Shown piece by piece: positions 21,415 through 30,955 of a stretch of 30,955 nt of DNA. The position numbers and the translations under genes were made by a program. A model generated the notes under the pieces. It did no database searches, was not told where the DNA came from, and saw only the letters and a program-made list of their open reading frames with translations. Source of the DNA: Entrophospora sp. SA101 (Eukaryota; Glomeromycota; Glomeromycetes; Entrophosporales; Entrophosporaceae); NCBI GenBank assembly GCA_958430865.1, contig CAUDNR010002280.1, positions 1-30,955 of the forward strand, read 5' to 3'. Each line of letters begins with the position of its first letter. Positions within the stretch are counted from its first letter, which is position 1.

Positions 21415-24268
21415 TTATCACATTTTTAGTAATAGAAAAATTTAAAAATTAGTTTTGGGAAATTTATTCCTTGCTCCTTTTTTCATACTAGTTGTTATTT
21501 TCTGCATAATAATAATAAATAAGATTTACCACTCACACAAAAAACATTTTTGAGAAATAAGGTAATAAATTCTAATAATAATAAAATAACATGTAATTGA
21601 ATAGTAAATAAGTTGGAAAATAAATAAAAACGCGTACATAGTTTTTTCTTATGTACACTGCAACTACACTGCATTTACATAAGGAAATTATTTAGATAAA
21701 TAAAAAAAATAATTTTAATTATTTAATTGTATTGATTAGGAAACAAATGAATATTCAAGAATGAAAATTCTTATCTTCCTTAAATGTTTTTCTTGTCATC
21801 TTTCTCTTCCAAGAAAATATATTAATTTTCCTAATATAACGCCAAAGCAATTGCTAAGGAATTATTATTATCATCGTCATTATATCACCATATCATGCTT
21901 TAATTTTAATTTTAGAAAAGAAAAAAGGGGGAGGAGAGGAGGAAGAGGTAGAGGTAGAGGAGGGAGGGATAAGGAATAAAAATATAAAATATATATATAT
22001 ATATAAATTAAATAATATAATATAAAAAAATAACAAGTATTAAAACAGGTTCTCATTGCAAATAAAATAAATCATTTTCTAAACTAGTTTGTCTAAAAAT
22101 AGTTAAACCAGTTAGATATACACTTACCAATCAACAGCAATACCGATATTGATTACCAATTTGGAAATAATTTACAAATTAATATGCTGATCATTTATCG
22201 ATAAGGTTTAGTTAGATGAGATGAAGTTAAAAGATGTGGACGATTATTATTTAATCACACCATCGTTTAAAGCATTTAAAGATATCGATATCGTTTGAGT
22301 GTTACATAATAATGAAAATTATGCTGAAATTATCAAATTTTTGGTAAAATTTCACGTTTTCGACTTATTGCTAGGTAATATAAATATTTGTTTCTCCTCT
22401 TTGTTATTTATTTGGGCGATTGACAGGAGAGTCGTTGCCAAATATGTTGTTGTGTGATAATGTGAAATTAAAATAATATGATAAACAAACAACATAATAA
22501 ATAAATAGTTGTTTGTAGTGTAGTAGTAGATATATATATATATATATATAATGATCTAGTACTAGAAACAAGACAATAAATAATAATAGTCAGTGTGTCG
22601 GAGAGAGAAAATCCCAATCGTTTGTTTAATTTTCTCCTTCCTTTTTTTTTAATCTTTTTCAATCTCCTCGTTCCAACAAACAAAATATTGTTATTTCAAA
22701 CATTTGATTAGTTTTAGTTGCTATTTAAAACTTTCATATATCTTATAAAAATTAGAAGTGATTTTCATTTCATCCAAAAACAAATAAAACAAATAAAGTA
22801 GTTATTTTATTCCTTTTTAATTTTAGTTTTTTTCTATTGTGATAATAATTTGTTATATAACTCTCCATTCTCAAATAATTATAAAAAAAAAAAAATAAAA
22901 AAAAAAAAACGCCTCTCTTTGTAATATATATATTAATAATTATTATACTTGTAAATATATAATATAATATATATATATATTCTATATTACTAATATTCTT
23001 TAATAAAAATAAACTAGTTTTTTTTTTAAAAAATTTCTAACCAAATAACTAAAAATAATAATTAAAAACTATTCTACAAACAACTAAAACTAATTATCAT
23101 TATTCAATATATTAAAAAAACTAAATTGAGAAATTATATATTTCAAATATTCTATCAAATTTTCAATCGGAGACGGTAACAGAAACAACCAGAAGGATAA
23201 ATTCGACAATTTTTTTTTTGTCGTTTGTAATAATAACAACCCTTACTTCATTACATCATTCCAACAACACAACAATCATCAATCAATCAATTATCAATTA
23301 TCAATTAATAAATCAGTAGTAGCGTCATCATCAGTCAAGTTTATTTTTACAATAATTAATTACTTTTAACGATATTACCATAAAAAAATTTTTAAAAAGG
23401 AGATACAATTTTTTAAGAATCCGTTATTGAAAAATCCAGTCAGTCTGTCAGTCTCATTCAAGTCAAAATAAATTTATAACATCATCGTCATCTGTAAATT
23501 TTACCCAGTCAGTAAATTTACTAATCAGTGAAAAATAAATAAATAACAAACAACAACAACATTATTTAAAAATTAATTAAATTTTCACCACACAAAACAT
23601 ACCAAATAACAAAAGTGGTAAATATCAAAAAAATTTATCAAAAAAAAAAAACAATAGTCAATTTTCATTCTCAGCGTCGAACAACACGCAAACAATAATA
23701 TTAATAAACAATATTCGAAAAAAAAAAAAAAATTTTCCTTAAACTAAAAAGAAACTATAAAGAAACTTTTTAGTAAACTATAAAGAAAAAAAAATCATAT
23801 AAACTCTTGGAAATTTTTTACTTCTTTTTTTTCTTTTCTCTTTTGATTATATCAAGAGTTTATATTCTTCACTAATTAATAAAATTTTTAATTAATTAAA
23901 ATTATATACCTCTTCGATATTTCTTTTTTTATTCATTACACACATATATATATTATTAAACGTTTTTCTATTTTTTCCTTTTTCTTTTTCTTCGTAAATA
24001 TTTTTTATATTCTATATATATATAATATCTAAATATATAAAAACATTATTCTTCTCTACTCTTTTCAACAAATCTACTTTTTTTCAAAATTCTTAATCTA
24101 ACGACGTGTTATATACATATATACACACATATATAATATATACATATATTCTTAAATATATCCTTGTAATATATTTTTCCTTTCTTAAAAACAACCTTGT
24201 ACAAATTTTTTCAAGTCTTTGTGTATAAACTCTTTTTTACTCTTATCAAAATTTAAAAATCAACCAAA
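21415..24268. other. Gene-free region and probable long leader of the 24269 gene
   Basis: No coding region is supported. There is a purine-rich G tract at about 21925-21975, a palindromic GATATCGATATC near 22281, TA repeats near 22533 and 22967, and many A and T runs. From about 23810 to the ATG at 24269 the + strand is pyrimidine-rich (TTTCTTTTTTT-type tracts), which fits a promoter or leader of the downstream gene. Confidence 0.5.
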
Positions 24269-25288
24269 ATGGTGCATAGACAAATAAAAATACGACAAGA
24301 AAACAACAATGATAACGTATCCGCCATCAACGGCATTTATTCTCCTTACCAATATCCGAAATTTTCACGTTACAACTACCCGTCAAACGTAAGTGGTGGT
24401 GATGAAGCAGTCTACACAGAGGAAAAATTTTCTTTTCCGCATTGGGATGATGAAGTGTCTCCGTACGCCGTTCCAACAAAATCACGATTAAGAAAACACG
24501 CTTCTTCCCCTGCTTTATATGGCGAGGACATTGATGATTTTTTTAATAGTAATAGTATAATTGGTAATGGTCCAAAAGACATAATATCTACTCCTTCTTC
24601 ACCCTCTTCTTCTTCAATATTGTCATCATTCAATTCCTCTCCCTCATCTTCGGCCGCCTCATCAGCCGGCGACGACGATGAAGAAGTGTTTGACATAAAT
24701 AAACATCAAAAAAGGATACAAGAACTAAAAAATCAATATTTGCAACAACTAAATCAACCTGGCAACAATGAAGACGACGAGGAGGAAGTTGACGAGAGTC
24801 AATTAAGATGCGAAAAAATTCAATCGGATATAGATTTGGCACGCAAAGATCAACAATCAGATTATGACCAATTTCGTAACCAATATTCCTCATTACATGA
24901 TGATCTACGTTATTTACAACGTGAAATTGAAGAGTTCGAATCAAATTGTCTAAATGGAAATCACAAATTAAATAACAATGAGGAATGTTTTGGTTATCAA
25001 TCTGAACCAACCTCGGTAGTAACCGGTTCATTAATGGCCGCTGTTTCTATGTCTGACGACAACGACGACGATAGTGACAGTGAAGGTGAAGGAGATAAAA
25101 ATATTATTAGAAATAAAATCTGCAAAACTGTTAAAATTAAGACTGGTCCTCGTCATATAATTTCTACTCCTTCTGCTGCAACAGCTGCTCGTAGTTTCTT
25201 TAGAAATAGAAATAATCGTCATCATTATTATGATTTCGATGATGACGATGAAGATGATTTTTCAAGTAATGGTAATAACAACAGGTAA
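24269..25288 (+). CDS. Acidic, Ser-rich coiled-coil protein of unknown function
   Basis: An uninterrupted frame of 339 aa. I do not recognise a family. Residues 1-100 contain aromatic and charged short motifs (FSFPHWDDEVSPY, RLRKHASSPAL), 105-135 are almost all Ser/Pro, and about 140-165 (NKHQKRIQELKNQYLQQL) and 180-235 (with LHDDLRYLQREIEEFE) look like coiled coils. The rest alternates acidic runs with basic patches. The pattern suggests an intracellular, mostly disordered regulator or scaffold. Translation ends NNNR then TAA, but the stop is formed inside a splice-donor-like sequence (AACAG followed by GTAATT). An in-phase acceptor at 26368-26369 would extend the protein by a His-rich tail ending at 26487. 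Its sequence is not homopolymer noise, so I believe it is coding. Confidence 0.7.
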   Translation: MVHRQIKIRQENNNDNVSAINGIYSPYQYPKFSRYNYPSNVSGGDEAVYTEEKFSFPHWDDEVSPYAVPTKSRLRKHASSPALYGEDIDDFFNSNSIIGNGPKDIISTPSSPSSSSILSSFNSSPSSSAASSAGDDDEEVFDINKHQKRIQELKNQYLQQLNQPGNNEDDEEEVDESQLRCEKIQSDIDLARKDQQSDYDQFRNQYSSLHDDLRYLQREIEEFESNCLNGNHKLNNNEECFGYQSEPTSVVTGSLMAAVSMSDDNDDDSDSEGEGDKNIIRNKICKTVKIKTGPRHIISTPSAATAARSFFRNRNNRHHYYDFDDDDEDDFSSNGNNNR

Positions 25289-26874
25289 TTAATCATTCAT
25301 TATATAGATCCTGATTTTTATTTATTTGGCATATTAGACTCTTTTGCATATTACACACACAATATTTTCTTTTGCATTCATAATATATTCTTTGCATTAT
25401 TGTTCTTTGCATTTATTACTACATTATACCTACATATATTCTCTTCCTTCAAATCATCATCATCATCATCTTCATTTCTTCAAATCCTTATAATATCATC
25501 ACCATTCATTCCTTCCAGAAAAAAATTTTATATATATCATTAATTTCATATAATAATAATATAATAACAATAATATAATAATAATAATAATAATAATAAT
25601 AAGATCATATGCATTGAAAAATTTACATATTATTGCACGCGCGTGTTTATTTTATATATTGAATGTCATATTTATTATGCTGATCTGCTATGAATAATAC
25701 ACGAGAGAGTGTGTGAGTGAGATAGAGAGAAACAGATTTTTAAGATAATATATATATATAGAAAGATATGAGAAATATTCAGAGATAAATTACATAGAGA
25801 ATTAGAGAATAGGTTTATATAAAAAAGAGAGCGAAAGAAACAGACTCACTGATTGATTTGAACGTTCCGTTCTGTTTCTTCTTAATCTTCATAATCATAA
25901 TCCATACACACATGAATAAATGAATGTGTGTGATATAAAATAATAATAATAAATGATGAAAAATAAATTATTTCTCTGCGCAATTTTCAACTTGTAAAAT
26001 TTTTACACACCTAATCACCACTTACACTCACCATCCTCACACTCACAACCCACACACCCACTCACAACCACCCACCCACAGCCTATTTCTTCACCAACAA
26101 ACTAATTATTGTTAATTTACGAAAGGAAAAAAGAACGAAACTTCGATAATGATGATGCTAGTAATACTACTCTTGATAACTAAATACATAGCAATAATAC
26201 TTATATCACCAAACATTTCTCTCTTTCTCGCTCTCACTCTCTCTCTAACTTAACATTCAATTCTCTATATTTTTAATTTTATTTTCATTAAATCAATAAT
26301 TTTTTGAATATTTGAAATATTGAATTCTAACAAATATATTGTCTTTTTTGTCATACAATAATTATATAGTTTTAGTAATAATCGTCATCATCATCAACAA
26401 CACCAAACAGGTTATCACCTCAAACAAACAGATTATCATCACCACCACATTGTTAAAAAAACTAACGAACTAACGTCTATTAACTAACAAACAAATATAA
26501 TATCATCCATTGTCAAATACTTTCTCACATACGCCTATATGCAACTTTAATTATAAATATATAAATATTTTTTAAGATTAATTTTATTCTAGGTTATTAT
26601 TATTAATAATTTTAATTAATAATTTATGTAAAATACGATTAGTAATAGAAAATTAAGCTTGTACATTATGTAAATTTTATGATTCGCATTGTTAATATAT
26701 AGATGAATTTAAGCTGTACATATAATATATATATGTATAAAATATAGATTTATGTTATATATAAGAAATTAAAATAAATAAATAAATAAATAAATAAATA
26801 AAAGAGTTAAAAAATCATTATATTGGGATCTACAGATTGGATCATAAATTTTTTTTAAATAATAATAATAACTA
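25289..26874. other. Spacer or long intron with an in-phase His-rich open stretch
   Basis: This is mostly microsatellite-rich AT sequence (ATT, GA, ACAC and TC tracts). At 26370-26487, after a TATATAG acceptor-like site, 39 codons stay open in the phase left by a donor at 25285 and encode a His/Gln-rich tail. After 26490 there is only AT-rich sequence with an AAAT repeat at about 26773-26800. Confidence 0.45.
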
Positions 26875-27636
26875 ATGTCATCACCACCGCCACCTAGATC
26901 AATATTTTTAACTGGCCAACCACGTGTTGGAAAATCAACAATAATCAAAAAGATCATTTCCTATTTTCAAAAGAATCATTCTGACAAAATAAATTTAAAA
27001 GGCTTCTACACGATCGAAGTTACCAACAACGACGGCAATGTTGATAACTATGATTATGATAAATTAACTACCACCACCTTCGCCACCAAAAATCATAGAA
27101 TTGGTTTTGATGTGTTAACTCTAGATGGTAATCGAGGTATTTTAGCACGTAAGAAAGATTACATCACGACAAATAATAATTTACCAAGAGTAGGCGATTA
27201 TTATGTTGACATTACTGAATTTGATCGATTGGCATTACCATCGTTACATCTCGCCAAAGAAGCAAATGATAATAGCAATAGCAATAATAACAACAAGAGA
27301 AAGAAATCTTTAATCATCATTGATGAAATTGGTAAAATGGAAAGTTTTTCAAATCAATTTAATAATTTGGTTGATGGATTGATATTTAATAATAATAATA
27401 ATAATAATAAAGATAAAGATGACGATATGTTTATTTTGGGAACCGTTTCGTTGAAATCTGAAGGACTAGCTAATAAAATTAGAAATAGTGCATCTTCTTC
27501 TACTTCTCTGACCATCACCAAGAATACTAAAGATGATGATGATAAAATCAAAGTTTTGAATGTTACATATGAAAATCGTATCAAGTTGGTGGATTTAATT
27601 ATTAAAGAATTGGAAAAATCTTTCATATTATCATAA
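26875..27636 (+). CDS. THEP1/NTPCR-family nucleoside-triphosphatase
   Basis: A single-exon gene of 253 aa. The Walker A loop is FLTGQPRVGKST (Gly14-Thr22) and Walker B is SLIIIDEIGKME (Asp150, Glu151). The family's other blocks are present in order: KGFYTIEV, HRIGFDVLTLDGNRGILAR, PRVGDYYVDITEFDRLALP, FILGTV, and VLNVTYENR near the end. These match the human cancer-related NTPase NTPCR and archaeal/bacterial THEP1, which hydrolyse NTPs in vitro; the cellular role is not settled. Compared with about 190 aa in human NTPCR, the extra length is Asn/Asp/Ser-rich loops inserted at about 52-70, 130-144, 170-185 and 205-225. These coincide with AAT-type repeats in the DNA. The start Met is the first in frame, a few residues before the Walker A strand. 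Confidence 0.92.
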   Translation: MSSPPPPRSIFLTGQPRVGKSTIIKKIISYFQKNHSDKINLKGFYTIEVTNNDGNVDNYDYDKLTTTTFATKNHRIGFDVLTLDGNRGILARKKDYITTNNNLPRVGDYYVDITEFDRLALPSLHLAKEANDNSNSNNNNKRKKSLIIIDEIGKMESFSNQFNNLVDGLIFNNNNNNNKDKDDDMFILGTVSLKSEGLANKIRNSASSSTSLTITKNTKDDDDKIKVLNVTYENRIKLVDLIIKELEKSFILS

Positions 27637-27672
27637 AATTTTTTTTTATTTATACATGTAAGAGATTGTGTA

Positions 27673-27960
27673 TTAATAAAAAATTGCCCCGAATGGTATT
27701 AGTTTTAAATTGATTTTTATATCGTTATCATCATTTGTCATTTTTTCTTCCCAATTAGCTATTTCATCAAAATTTTCTTTTATTCAAAAGAATATGATTC
27801 ATTTAGGAACGATTCCAATAAATACTTTTTTCTCTAAAGGTACAAATTTGGGCAGTTTGATTTCCTACACTTTCATCAAAGTGATGGGTCAGAATCAAAT
27901 TGTTGATTGATTTTTTCCATTTAGAACTTTTAATTGTTGACACAAATTCTCATGGCCACC
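27673..27960 (-). pseudogene. Decayed coding remnant (unknown family)
   Basis: A minus-strand frame ending at TAA 27673-27675 reads protein-like sequence (EIKLPKFVPLEKKVFIGIVP, later IANWEEKMTNDDNDIKI) but is broken by at least two in-frame stops. Upstream, in another frame, GGHENLCQQLKVLNGKNQ follows. The codon pattern and non-repetitive composition suggest a former gene. I cannot name the family. It lies tail-to-tail with the NTPase gene. Confidence 0.4.
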
Positions 27961-29384
27961 TATGATTAAGCAATATCTGTTTTGTGTGATATCCTGGTGG
28001 AGCTTATCAAGAATTTAATTAATTAATTTCTTTTTCTTAGCAAAAGATTATTACGTACTTGCTATCTCTGGAAAGTTTTGTTAAACTAAATTTTAATCTA
28101 AGGAAGATATGGCAACACTTTCTCATCTCAACCATACCCTACAAGAGCGAGTTTTAGCATCATAGCTTTCATATCTATAATAGCAGAACTAACTATGAAT
28201 TTTCTTGCAAATAACTTATCGAAAAGAAGATCACCACCATCATCACCATTACTAAATGATTTTTGTGCGCGTGTTGAGATTTTTTTCAGAAATCCAAAGT
28301 TTAATTTATTCTGTCTGAATTTAGCATGAATCATTCAAGTTGAAAATTGCCAACGTATATATAGGTTTTAAAATGGTGTGTGTGTTCTTCTTTAAAATCA
28401 ATTACGTGTGGTGTGGCTGCACAACAAATAGTTGTAGAAGCAATAATTGAATTGTTGTTATTGTTTACACTATAATATCTTTATCTTCTTTAATTTTTGT
28501 TATCACTCACTCGCTCGCTCGCTCGCTCACTATGACAAAGCAACACATAATTTTATTTGCTCGCCAACTAAGATGTCACCTAGCCTGCCACATGATTGCT
28601 TTCAATATATGTAAACGTAGTCCAGGACTGTAATATTCAAGATTGTGGTGGAATGTCACAACAAGCTCTTCTGATACTATCTCAATAGGTTCGAAGGACA
28701 GTAAATGTCTCATGTTTTAATTCAACATGAAGCTTGACTTGAGAAATGCGTTAAAATAATGACAAGCGAGGAACATGAACATCAATATAACCAAATAAAT
28801 CAAATAAATAATAATATACAAGTTAACTTGTGCCAAAAACAAAGGAATGCGATGAACTTATTCCCACAAAGGCTTTTAATTGCTAAAGAATCATATTCCG
28901 TCAAAAGTCTATTGAACAGTCGTTGGTTGATTTATTGGTTGATTTTTGATTTCCATTCAGATACTTTAGACACTCATATCCTAATTAAAGAAAATTTAGA
29001 AGTTAGAATAGTGATAATTAAAATATTTATGACGTGCAATATAGTGTATTATCATCAATAATATTATCATTATTAACTTCATCCAAAAATAGAAGGAAAA
29101 TTTATATAAAATTGCTCGATAAACAGGAATTTTCAAATACCAACATTACTTGCTAATTAACATGCAAGGTAAATAGAATCCTCCTTTGATGATGAATTTT
29201 GGCGTGATCTCTATGCCTTCTAAAGTGTGGGGAAAAATTATTACGAAAGCCTTCCTTATAAAGAACCTTTTTTGACCTGCTGGATAGTATTATCAATGTG
29301 TACATAGACATCGTATCATTGTGAAACATCGAAATTAATTTATAGATATATTTATTGTTTAGACCTTTCCTTGGCTTCTTGCTT
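27961..29384. other. Gene-free region with possible decayed coding fragments
   Basis: A CTCG tetranucleotide repeat lies at about 28507-28530. Around 28576-28750 on the minus strand, two overlapping frames look protein-like: 45 aa beginning MRHLLSFEPIEIVSEE, and another with DSIRRACCDIPPQS followed by stops. At most one can be ancestral coding sequence. No intact gene is supported. Confidence 0.35.
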
Positions 29385-29770
29385 CATTACAAAACTTGTA
29401 AAAACTTTTAGAATGTAAACCAAAAAATTAATAAAAATAATTAATTCAAATGAGCTTAGAAGAAAACAAGCAAACCAATTAGTGAATAAAAATATTTGAA
29501 ACTTTGTAGATACTTTTGATAAAGAGGCTGAGTCAAGCCAGATTTCTCATTTAATAAAGTGGCAACTGAAATCCATGAGTAACATGAAGAGAACAAAGGA
29601 GTCACTGCTTCCACTATAAAAAAAAAAGATAATAATAAATAATATAGATCTCCATAAATGGCTTGGATTTAAGTATTTTCTTCCCATGCAATTGCTCTGG
29701 TGGTTTGTTGTCTTATATCTTTATATATGAATTATTATGTATTTTTCTACGTATTATTTGAACCTATTTT
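29385..29770 (+). repeat. Diverged interspersed repeat, copy B
   Basis: This is the partner of about 6873-7230, with the same order of short matching blocks in the same orientation. It is longer by insertions. Non-coding. Confidence 0.5.
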
Positions 29771-29979
29771 TCTTTCATTGCTTAGTATTTTCTTGTATCT
29801 ACACTATACCTTCTGTTCCATATATCCATTACAATGTTTATGATTATAAATAATCTAATGCTAGAATGATGAAAGTCTGAAATCGAGAAAAACAGCACTT
29901 TATAAATTACCAATTTTGTTTAATCTAAAACATTTGAGTTGATCCAATGTCCACTTTTCGTCTAGAGTTATTAGTTAAG

Positions 29980-30310
29980 TCAAAGCCATTCGATTATTCC
30001 GATTACAACAAAAATAATACAAATAGTATAACAAATCGAACTTTTGAAACCAATTTGAAAACAAATCACATAATGTGCTATCAAGAGAATCTCCTGTGGT
30101 TGAGCCTCTACTCGAGTTTCTGGGGTTCCATGAATCATAGAATTCTTCCAAAAAATAAATACAACATATTTGAACTTAGCCATCAGATTTAACAAAATCA
30201 TACTTTACACGCTCTGCAAGTTCCTTCTTTGTTATCTTCATGGCAGTGACGATGATCTTTGGCATCAAAATTTGTAGGTTGTCATAATAACTAGTGTTGC
30301 AAGTCAGCTG
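29980..30310 (-). pseudogene. Decayed coding remnant, minus strand
   Basis: Protein-like sequence appears in shifting frames. One stretch reads to a stop near 30189 and includes MKITKKELAERVKYDF; an overlapping frame has a Cys/His pattern (HRHCHEDNKEGTCRACK) like a zinc-binding site. Further downstream comes FWKNSMIHGTPETRVEAQPQ. The breaks imply frameshifts. A transposase origin is conceivable but not shown. Confidence 0.3.
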
Positions 30311-30878
30311 GAGAACTGTAGGCTGCAGCTAGTAGATTAGATTTTTTCCTAGTCACAACTAATTAATCAAATATACTAGTCCACATCAAAAATCATCAGA
30401 TAGACATGTAGATGTCTTTTCATCTAGAATGTTCCAAAATACATTTTATTATTAATTTCTTTAAAAGAGCATAATGTGTTTGTTGTAAAGTATTGGAAGC
30501 TAGTTTTTGAGTAATTTACCAAACAACTAAAATCATTAAAAAAATCGGAAAAATCCCACAAAAAAAATTAATGTCTTACGAATATTATTGTTATGTTGTA
30601 GAATATTTATTTCCTTCAATAGACCATAAATAGTACCACGTTCAAAATCATAAAAATTGTATTTTTATATAATTAACTAGAGTGATGACAAGTGGGGATA
30701 ACCACCACCATTCTTTAATAAACGACACTTACTCTTTTACTTCCATGGCATCTTGTTCTTTATTTCTTTTACGAATATTGGTTTTTGACATTTGGGATTT
30801 TTTTAAAAAATAGTACACATTAATTCGTGATACGTGAGAGAAATAGATAATAATAACAGTCGCAGGACATTGCGGATT
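30311..30878. other. Intergenic; possible first exon on the minus strand
   Basis: On the minus strand an ATG at 30791 opens about 20 codons rich in Lys/Arg (MSKTNIRKRNKEQDAMEVK) that run into a GTAAGT donor near 30732. I found no clear downstream exon, so no gene is called. Confidence 0.25.
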
Positions 30879-30955
30879 TACAGGGGGTCAAGTGTCACTC
30901 ATATATAAAATTAATGATCTTCGTGCATAATTTTATATGTAAAATCGAAGAAAAA
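30879..30955. mobile_element. Possible transposon terminus at the window edge
   Basis: TA at 30879-30880 is followed by CAGGGGGTCAAGTGTCAC, a terminus-like sequence. It is followed at about 30899-30942 by a hairpin (CATATATAAAATTA and TAATTTTATATG). The other end is outside the window, so this is tentative. Confidence 0.25.

Noticed and set aside
21925..21978. Arg/Gly-rich peptide frame resembling an RGG protein
   Set aside because: It arises from a purine GGAGGAAGAGG tract with no supporting upstream coding sequence.
1..30955. tRNA, rRNA, CRISPR array or prokaryote-style operons
   Set aside because: No tRNA arm pairs around a GTTCRANNC-type loop, no rRNA motifs and no regularly spaced repeats with unique spacers were seen. 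The spliced genes show a eukaryotic nuclear origin.

Overview
The window looks like nuclear DNA of an arbuscular mycorrhizal fungus (Glomeromycotina, most like Rhizophagus). It is very AT-rich, its genes carry many short introns, and it is full of microsatellites and small inverted-repeat elements. It also holds two copies of a tyrosine-kinase-like (TKL) protein kinase with the Cys-rich N-terminus typical of the kinase family expanded in these fungi. The assignment is an inference; no rRNA or other marker gene is present.

Layout. 1-850 is transposon debris: the end of a pogo/Tigger-like element, then a complete TA-flanked MITE. 1695-3863 is a direct duplicate of 8053-10268. Each copy carries a two-exon TKL kinase on the + strand; the left copy has lost its C-terminus at the breakpoint. 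Between the copies lie three minus-strand genes: a small OB-fold ssDNA-binding protein (SOSS-B/hSSB1-like, 4 exons, 147 aa), a type 2 diacylglycerol acyltransferase (DGAT2, 4 exons, 330 aa), and the last exon of a monoacylglycerol lipase cut off exactly where the second duplicate begins. Right of the duplication come two head-to-tail minus-strand genes: the mRNA-decapping Nudix hydrolase DCP2 (6 exons) and a divergent cullin (16 exons, 984 aa) with a long disordered N-terminus. 19-24 kb is AT-rich and nearly gene-free. Two + strand genes follow: an acidic, Ser-rich coiled-coil protein (24269) and a THEP1/NTPCR-type nucleoside-triphosphatase (26875). From 27.6 kb to the end there are only decayed coding remnants and repeats.

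Highlights. DCP2 intron 2 has no usable GT-AG boundaries but fits a U12-type AT-AC intron: a perfect ATATCCTT donor, a CTTAAC branch core and a CAC end. DCP2 also carries an apparent +1 frameshift at an A8 run. Both kinase copies have His where the DFG Asp should be. The duplicated block is identical by eye over about 1.7 kb but clearly diverged in its first 0.46 kb. Exon structures were derived by hand from splice signals, reading phase and family motifs. All the joins given here keep frame, except the DCP2 homopolymer site.
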